Assembly (NCBI GenBank): GCA_046483125.1
Contig: JAWODU010000040.1
Coordinates: 1-21,941 of the forward strand
Length of the DNA stretch: 21,941 nt
Direction of reading: 5' to 3'
Source of the DNA: JAWODU01 sp046483125
GTDB lineage: Bacteria; Verrucomicrobiota; Kiritimatiellia; UBA8416; JAWODU01
Part shown: one piece after another, positions 17,039 through 21,941 of the stretch
Position numbering within the stretch: position 1 is the first letter of the stretch
Layout: each line of letters starts with the position of its first letter
Position numbers and translations under genes: made by a program
Notes under the pieces: generated by a model
Told to the model about the DNA's origin: nothing
The model's input: the letters and a program-made list of their open reading frames with translations, nothing else
Databases searched by the model: none

Positions 17039-19378
17039 ATGACAACTTCCGAGGAGCAAACAACCAGAAGCAGTTTCGGCTGTTTTCGAAACGGCGGAAA
17101 AGAATTTGTCGTAACCGAAACCGACACACCCCGCCCTCTCATGAACTACGCCTGGAATTCCAGGTTCATTTCCGCCCTGAGCCAGCACGCCGGCGGCAAC
17201 GGCGCCTACAAGGAACGTGCCATTCAATATATAGACAGCCGCGGACGCTGTCTGCTGGTGCGGGACGGGCACAGGTGTTTCTACGTCAGGGACGAATCGA
17301 ACGGAGAATTCTGGTCGCCGGGCCGTTACCCCGCGGGCGCGCCGCTTGACGAATTCGCCTGCGTTCACGGGTTCGGTTATTCAACCCTGCGTTCCGTCAG
17401 AAAAGGCATCGAAACCCGCCTTCGCTGGTTCGTACCGGAAAACGAGCCGTGCGAGATATGGACCGTTACCCTGGCAAACACGCGAAACGAAACGGCAAGT
17501 CTCAAGTGGTTCACATTCGCGGACCTTCTGCTCGCGGGATACCCGGCATACTGCGACTACTATTCGTCCCTCTCCGGCGAACACGATGAAGCATCGGGTA
17601 TAACGGTGTGCCTCAACACCAACCCGGACAGGACCCACGAATGGTTCGGCGCCTTTGCGGCCTCCGATATCCGGCCCGCCGGATTCGACACGTCCAGGAA
17701 GAGTTTTCTCGGAATCGAGGGCTGTCCGAATCGCCCGGAGGCGGTCGTGAAAGGGGCCTGCGGCGGGAGCCTGGCGGCAAACGAGAAACTTGCCGCCGCA
17801 ACCGAGCACGCCTTCACCCTGGAGCCCGGTTCCGAGGCAACGTTCAATATCATCATCGGCGCCTGCATGGACACAACTTCGGCCGGGGACATCGCCGAAC
17901 GGGTCCTTGAGCCGGGAGCCCCGGACCGGGAGTTTGATTCGCTCCTTGAGCGCAAAAGGGCCATGGTCGAAAGGCTGTCGGTGCGTACGCCTGTCCCGAA
18001 GGTAAATTACCTCGTCAACGGATGGCTTAAACAACAGGTAAGAATATACGCCGACGTCGGGTCGGACAACGGCAGGGGTTTCCGGGACGCGATGCAGTTG
18101 ATCTGGGCAACCGCTTCCTTCGACCTTGATTACACGAAGAAGATGCTCGTTGAATGTCTCGGCCACCAGTATTCGGACGGTCATACCCTGCGCGGCTGGC
18201 TTCCGGTTGACGATCACCACTATTCGGACGGGCCGGTGTGGATCGCGCCGGTAGTGGAAACCTGTATCCTGGAAAGCGGGGATCCTTCCGTTCTGGACGT
18301 CGAAGTACCGTTTTTCGACGGGGGAACCGCAACGGTCTGGGAACACGCCCTGAGAGGGTTGAGACACTCTTCCGAAGACCTGGGGCCCCACGGGCTTGTC
18401 CGGTGCCGGTTCGGGGACTGGAACGATTCCCTGACGGGAGTGGACCTGGAAGGCAAAGGCGAATCGGTATGGACTTCAATGGGAATAGTCTACGGGCTCA
18501 AGACCGCCGCGCGCCTCGCGAAACGGCTCAACCGGGGCAGCGGACTTGAAGAGGAACTGGCCCGGAGGGCCGATTCTCTCACCCGCTCTATCCTGGAACA
18601 GGGCTGGGACGGCAAATGGTTTCTGAGGGCCATAAACGACCTGGGCGAGCCGGTGGGGTCCGAGTCAAACGAGGAGGGGAAAATCTGGCTTCTTCCGCAG
18701 GTATGGGCGGTACTGGCAGGCATCGTTGAGGGCAGACGCGCAGGCGAACTGCTCGAGCAGGTGGACTCGCACCTGGACACTCCGTACGGTTTCAAGACTC
18801 TCCATCCCGCGTACACTTCCTTCAGGAAACACGTCGGGCGCCTTACGCAGATAGCGCCCGGAATGTGGGAAAACGGCGCGCCTTACTGCCACGCAAACGG
18901 TTTCAAGATCCTGGCCGACTGCGCCGCGGGACGCGGCAGAGCCGCTTACGAGACGTACATGAAAGTAATGCCGGACAGCGAAACCAATCCGTCGACCCGT
19001 TCGGGATGCGAACCGTATGTCTTCACGAACCAGTATATCGGCCCGGACAACAGGCGTTCCGGTCAGACTCAATTCGCGTGGATGACCGGCACCGCCGGAT
19101 GGTTCCTTCGGGCGGTTACCGAAGGCATGCTCGGAGTAAGGCCGGATTACGACGGCCTTCGCGTGGACCCCTGTCTCCACCCTGCATGGCAGGAATGCGG
19201 AATGACCCGGGACTTCCGCGGCGCGCGCTATCACGTAAAGATACTGAATCCACGGGGGCTGGAAAAAGGCACGGTAAACCTTGAAGTAGACGGGCAATCG
19301 ATTTCCGGGAATCTCGCCCCCGTCTTCAGGGACGCCGCCGAACATCACATCACCGCCGAACTTAAGCCCTGCGGGTGA
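17039..19378 (+). CDS. GH94 family glycoside phosphorylase (cellobiose phosphorylase-like)
   Basis: This 779-aa cytoplasmic protein matches the cellobiose/cellobionate/laminaribiose phosphorylase family. The N-terminal beta-sandwich has NGGKEFVVTETDTPRPLMNY, then AGGNGAYKERAIQYIDSRGR, GEFWSPGRYP and HGFGYSTL. The barrel holds RGFRDAMQ, DDHHYSDGPVWIAPV, the catalytic-site motif GDWND (459-463, acid probably Asp463), MWENGAPYCHANGFKI, EPYVFTNQYIGPDN and LGVRPDYDGLRVDPCLHP. Length is close to the family norm. These enzymes phosphorolyse beta-linked disaccharides, inverting to alpha-glucose 1-phosphate (or the GlcNAc equivalent). Substrate is unassigned; the C-terminal region looks more like the cellobionate/laminaribiose branch than chitobiose phosphorylase, but that is an impression. 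The gene begins four bases after GH65 and ends in TGA before a long non-coding gap. Confidence 0.92.
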   Translation: MTTSEEQTTRSSFGCFRNGGKEFVVTETDTPRPLMNYAWNSRFISALSQHAGGNGAYKERAIQYIDSRGRCLLVRDGHRCFYVRDESNGEFWSPGRYPAGAPLDEFACVHGFGYSTLRSVRKGIETRLRWFVPENEPCEIWTVTLANTRNETASLKWFTFADLLLAGYPAYCDYYSSLSGEHDEASGITVCLNTNPDRTHEWFGAFAASDIRPAGFDTSRKSFLGIEGCPNRPEAVVKGACGGSLAANEKLAAATEHAFTLEPGSEATFNIIIGACMDTTSAGDIAERVLEPGAPDREFDSLLERKRAMVERLSVRTPVPKVNYLVNGWLKQQVRIYADVGSDNGRGFRDAMQLIWATASFDLDYTKKMLVECLGHQYSDGHTLRGWLPVDDHHYSDGPVWIAPVVETCILESGDPSVLDVEVPFFDGGTATVWEHALRGLRHSSEDLGPHGLVRCRFGDWNDSLTGVDLEGKGESVWTSMGIVYGLKTAARLAKRLNRGSGLEEELARRADSLTRSILEQGWDGKWFLRAINDLGEPVGSESNEEGKIWLLPQVWAVLAGIVEGRRAGELLEQVDSHLDTPYGFKTLHPAYTSFRKHVGRLTQIAPGMWENGAPYCHANGFKILADCAAGRGRAAYETYMKVMPDSETNPSTRSGCEPYVFTNQYIGPDNRRSGQTQFAWMTGTAGWFLRAVTEGMLGVRPDYDGLRVDPCLHPAWQECGMTRDFRGARYHVKILNPRGLEKGTVNLEVDGQSISGNLAPVFRDAAEHHITAELKPCG

Positions 19379-19501
19379 GACACCTGCTGCTGCAACGTCG
19401 GAAGGTGTAGTAACGCGTGTCCCCGCGCGTACATGCAGAAGGCGGCGAACCACTGTTCACCGAAGGTCGGGACGGAGGGCAGATGACGGACGACAGAGGG
19501 A

Positions 19502-19571
19502 GAGATAAAGATTAGGATTAAGATTACGATTAAGATTCGGGGAGATAAAGATTAAGATCGGGATTAAGATG
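19502..19571. repeat. Degenerate six-base tandem repeat (GATTAA type)
   Basis: GATTA or close variants recur every six bases in two phased blocks, with units starting at 19510, 19516, 19522, 19528, 19534 and at 19544, 19550, 19556, 19562, 19568. Each block opens with the 13-base string GAGATAAAGATTA, 40 bases apart (19502 and 19542), so the array probably grew by duplicating a block. Confidence 0.8.
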
Positions 19572-19617
19572 GGAGGGGAGGGACACCTGGTCCCTGCACC
19601 TGGTCTACCCTTCCATT

Positions 19618-19706
19618 TCGGATGACGATTACGGGCGACGATTACGGAGCACGAGGACAATCATCCTAATCGCCAATCGTAATCGTCGCCCGTAATCGTC
19701 ATCCGA
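19618..19706. repeat. Perfect 29-base inverted repeat (long hairpin)
   Basis: The left arm (19618-19646) and right arm (19678-19706) are exact reverse complements, plus one further G-T pair inside. The loop is about 29 bases. Each arm contains GACGATTACGG or its complement in a 13-base direct repeat, so the hairpin is built from an inverted short tandem repeat that shares the GATTA core with the neighbouring array. A mobile miniature element, a protein binding site and a structured RNA are all possible. Confidence 0.9.
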
Positions 19707-19740
19707 CTGCCCACAACGTTTCTACTGCCCTGCTCCCATT

Positions 19741-19791
19741 GCATCGCGGATAAGCGGCGCTACAGTACCTCCAGTACGCCGCCCGCGATGC
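19741..19791. repeat. Two-part hairpin GCATCGCGG / CCGCGATGC
   Basis: The outer stem is a perfect nine base pairs (19741-19749 with 19783-19791). After a bulge, an inner five-base-pair stem CGGCG/CGCCG (19755-19759 with 19777-19781) closes a 17-base loop that contains GTAC twice. It lies between the 29-base inverted repeat and the long palindrome below. Confidence 0.7.
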
Positions 19792-19825
19792 GGCGAACCG
19801 CGTGATGAATTCCGTTTCCGTAGGA

Positions 19826-19946
19826 TTCGCAAATCGGATCGCAAGCTTGCCGCTTCTGCAAGGCCCCGCCCTCCGAGCGTGTATACATATACCCGAGGAG
19901 GGCGGAAACGAAGCAGAAGCGGTGAGATCGCGGTTCGATTTGCGAA
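19826..19946. repeat. Long composite palindrome of about 121 bases
   Basis: Four nested stems point to one elongated hairpin. TTCGCAAATCG (19826-19836) pairs perfectly with 19936-19946. CTTGCCGCTTCTGC (19846-19859) pairs with 19913-19926, allowing two G-T pairs. CCGCCCTCC (19866-19874) pairs perfectly with 19897-19905. GTATA (19881-19885) pairs with TATAC (19888-19892) near the tip. Stems are separated by unequal internal loops, which resembles a decayed terminal-inverted-repeat element or a structured RNA more than a simple terminator. Confidence 0.75.
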
Positions 19947-20133
19947 CGAAATGCGTGACGCGGGGGGAAAGGGCACACACGGAGCCCAGAGGACCCGAAC
20001 CCCTCCCGGCCTCCCGGCCTGCGCGGCGCGGGGACGCAAGCCGGAGAACCCCGAATACCAATACCCGCCTTGAACTCCCCGCCGCCGGGTGTTATATATG
20101 AGGAACCTTAACCCTGAAACCGAAAGGCTTCAA

Positions 20134-21941
20134 ATGCCCCATATGCCGCATCTGCGTTTCCCGGCCATCCGCCCCGTTTCCCTCCTGGCGGCCGCCGTCA
20201 CGACCCTGGCCCTCACCGCTCTCAACACGCCGGGCCTGCAAAACCCCACTTCCTACGGTGAAGCCGCCCGCGTCGACACCCCCATTCTGCGCATACCTTT
20301 TACAGATTCTCCTCCCGAGATAGACGGCGTGATGGACGAAGGCGAATGGATAAACTCAGCTTCACTGTCCGGGTTCTGGTACGACCTCTACATGTCGCAC
20401 TTCGTTTACATGGCTCCTCTCCAGACCCAGCTCCAGGTGTACTTCGCCTACGACAAGGAGCACATGTACGTCTGCTACTCGTCCCCGGTTTACCCCGTGA
20501 ACTCCTGGCTCAAAGCCCGGGGCCGTTTCCCGGACGTTACCCATCATCCGCAGTACGGCCTGATCTGGGACGACCACATCGAGCTCGAACTCCGCCCCCA
20601 CGAAAACAACGCCGAAGGCTTCAGGCTCGGACTCCTCAAATGGTTTGTTAACCCCTTTGACACCGCCGCCGATCTCTACTGGAGCCCGACCACGGGTGAG
20701 GGAAGAAAATGGCAGTCCGGAGCCAGGATCCGCAGTACGGTAACCGGTACAAGGTGGACACTGGAAATAGCAATCCCGCTTGAGAACATGGTCACAGGCA
20801 ACTACGCCGGCAAGGGACGCGACGGGAAGCCGATTGTGAAACTGCCCCCTCCCGACGGCACGGCCTACCGCTGCTGGCTCAGCAGGGGAATAGGGGGAAA
20901 CGACAAGTTTTACAATGCGTTCGATAAACACGGATGGAATACAACCAAGCTCAAGCTGATCTTCGATTCATCGGCGCCGGTCTTTCAGATCAACGAGCTT
21001 GGCCCCATCATGGAAGACATAGTGGACATGAGGCTCACGGTAAAGAACCACAACACCCGTTCCCAGACTGTGCGTCTGGGGTTCTTTATAGAGAGCCAGG
21101 AGGGATTGATATACTCCGCCTACGACGCGCCCGAACTCAAGGACGGGCTCCTGGAACTCCGTCCCGGCGAGGTAAAGCACCTGCGTCTCCGCCGCCCGTT
21201 CCCGGGCATAAGCCGAAACGGCAATACCCTTTGGTTCGACGTCCGGAGCGCCGGGCGTCCAGCCAAAGTAATGTTCCGCACCCGCCTGATAGACTTTCAC
21301 TCAATGGACGGCGGAGAGGTATACAGCAAAGAAGGGGCGGTGACCACGTTCAAGGAAAGAAGGGTCGACGTTATAGAAAAGATGCGTCCGCCGCGGCGCG
21401 ATTTTGAGTTCAGTTATTACTTTTCCTCCTACACGAAGAAGCTCCAGGGCATAGCCGACATCGGGATACACGGCGCCGGCGAGAAGGCCAGGCGCGCCGC
21501 CGAGGCCAAGCTCACGCTCATGAAGAACGACGAGGAAGGCACCGTGGTAAAGGAACAGACCGTACCCTTTAACGGCGATTTCGCCTGTATCGTCATGGAC
21601 GTGCCCGAGTTCGAGAACGGGCAGGCATACCGTGTGTCGTTACTGCTGTTTGACGAGAACAAGCGCATAGTCGGGGAACGCAACCCCGAGCCGTTCATCT
21701 ACGAGAAGTGGCACTGGCAGGACAACACCAACGGTCTGGGCGACACCGTGTGGGAGCCGTTCATACCTATTGAAAAAACCGAAGACGGTTTCGAGACGCT
21801 GAAACACCGTTTCACTCTCGCGGAATCCGGTCTTCCCGCGCAGATATACATCAAGCCCGACGAGCGCGACCTGCCGCTTGAGAACCGCGGGGAAAGCGCT
21901 CCGCCGCTTTCCGATGCCGAACTTACCGCCATGGGCCGCGG
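20134..21941 (+). CDS. Secreted protein with N-terminal CBM9-like domain (3' end outside window)
   Basis: The frame is open from 20074 to the window end, giving at least 602 residues. I chose the ATG at 20134 because AAAGG lies six to seven bases upstream; ATGs at 20098 and 20143 are in frame but lack a better site. Residues about 12-45 form a signal peptide (basic start, then PVSLLAAAVTTLALTAL). Residues about 55-278 match the CBM9-like sugar-binding fold: PPEIDGVMDEGEW opens it, followed by LQVYFAYDKEHMYVCY and a DDHIELEL strand. Residues 280-395 look like an Ig/FN3-type beta-sandwich, and the rest is beta-rich without a recognised domain. Such domains bind glycans outside the cell and are often joined to C-terminal hydrolase domains, which could lie beyond the edge. 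It is codirectional with GH65/GH94 but 755 bases away, so probably its own transcript. Confidence 0.85.
   Translation, partial: MPHMPHLRFPAIRPVSLLAAAVTTLALTALNTPGLQNPTSYGEAARVDTPILRIPFTDSPPEIDGVMDEGEWINSASLSGFWYDLYMSHFVYMAPLQTQLQVYFAYDKEHMYVCYSSPVYPVNSWLKARGRFPDVTHHPQYGLIWDDHIELELRPHENNAEGFRLGLLKWFVNPFDTAADLYWSPTTGEGRKWQSGARIRSTVTGTRWTLEIAIPLENMVTGNYAGKGRDGKPIVKLPPPDGTAYRCWLSRGIGGNDKFYNAFDKHGWNTTKLKLIFDSSAPVFQINELGPIMEDIVDMRLTVKNHNTRSQTVRLGFFIESQEGLIYSAYDAPELKDGLLELRPGEVKHLRLRRPFPGISRNGNTLWFDVRSAGRPAKVMFRTRLIDFHSMDGGEVYSKEGAVTTFKERRVDVIEKMRPPRRDFEFSYYFSSYTKKLQGIADIGIHGAGEKARRAAEAKLTLMKNDEEGTVVKEQTVPFNGDFACIVMDVPEFENGQAYRVSLLLFDENKRIVGERNPEPFIYEKWHWQDNTNGLGDTVWEPFIPIEKTEDGFETLKHRFTLAESGLPAQIYIKPDERDLPLENRGESAPPLSDAELTAMGR

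Larger units (their letters stand above)
19379..20133. other. 755-base non-coding stretch rich in repeats and hairpins
   Basis: I see no convincing gene here. The stretch starts with a small hairpin (ACACCT/AGGTGT) and ACGCG-N8-CGCGT just after the GH94 stop. It then holds a tandem GATTA-type array, a direct repeat of CACCTGGTC near 19586-19612, a perfect 29-base inverted repeat, a smaller two-part hairpin and a long composite palindrome, listed separately. The last part, 19947-20133, is GC-rich and shows only the AAAGG ribosome binding site before the next gene. Open frames on the minus strand across 19699-20061 run through the palindromes and have no recognisable domain. Confidence 0.7.

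Noticed and set aside
17381..18391. 336-codon minus-strand open frame inside GH94
   Set aside because: Shadow of a gene with intact GH94 motifs; no domain of its own.
19699..20061. Minus-strand frames across the hairpin region
   Set aside because: The translation runs through both arms of the palindromes, is rich in Arg, Ala and Gly, lacks any domain, and has no convincing ribosome binding site.

Overview
This window looks like GC-rich DNA from an environmental, probably Gram-negative and polysaccharide-degrading bacterium. The gene content is a sulfatase, two sugar phosphorylases, a secreted CBM9-like protein and very large exported TPR proteins. This best fits a PVC-type lineage (Lentisphaerota, Kiritimatiellota or Planctomycetota) or a similar metagenome-assembled phylum. 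That placement is inference from gene content, as no rRNA or tRNA marker is present.

Layout, left to right. Positions 1-175 (minus strand) look like the 5' part of a group II intron that runs off the window and abuts the 3' end of a small PH-like gene. Positions 172-12879 (minus) form a tight four-gene operon, read from right to left: a 589-aa exported TPR protein, a 754-aa exported TPR/beta-sandwich protein, a 2729-aa exported TPR/beta-sandwich giant, and a 151-aa proline-rich protein with a bacterial PH-like domain. The first three genes overlap or nearly touch, with visible ribosome binding sites. Positions 13186-14562 (minus) encode a formylglycine-type sulfatase without a signal peptide. 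A 294-base divergent control region follows, holding an inverted array of 7-base repeats and candidate promoters for both directions. Positions 14857-19378 (plus) are a coupled pair of glycoside phosphorylases: GH65 (acts on alpha-glucosides) and GH94 (acts on beta-glycosides). Positions 19379-20133 are a 755-base non-coding stretch packed with short tandem repeats and long hairpins. From 20134 to the right edge (plus) is a secreted protein with an N-terminal CBM9-like domain, cut by the window end.

How the parts may work together. The sulfatase and the two phosphorylases look like a cytoplasmic route that desulfates imported oligosaccharides and cleaves them with phosphate, saving ATP. The CBM9-like protein may bind glycans at the cell surface. 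The TPR operon encodes what appears to be a periplasmic or surface scaffold. Its two larger proteins share the same domain order and a repeated beta-sandwich module with an H-(S/T)-G-(V/I)-F core, so they probably arose by duplication and expansion. I know no named system with this exact gene set, and it is the best candidate here for something undescribed. The second theme is a set of intergenic hairpins, two of them built by inverting short tandem repeats with unrelated unit sequences.
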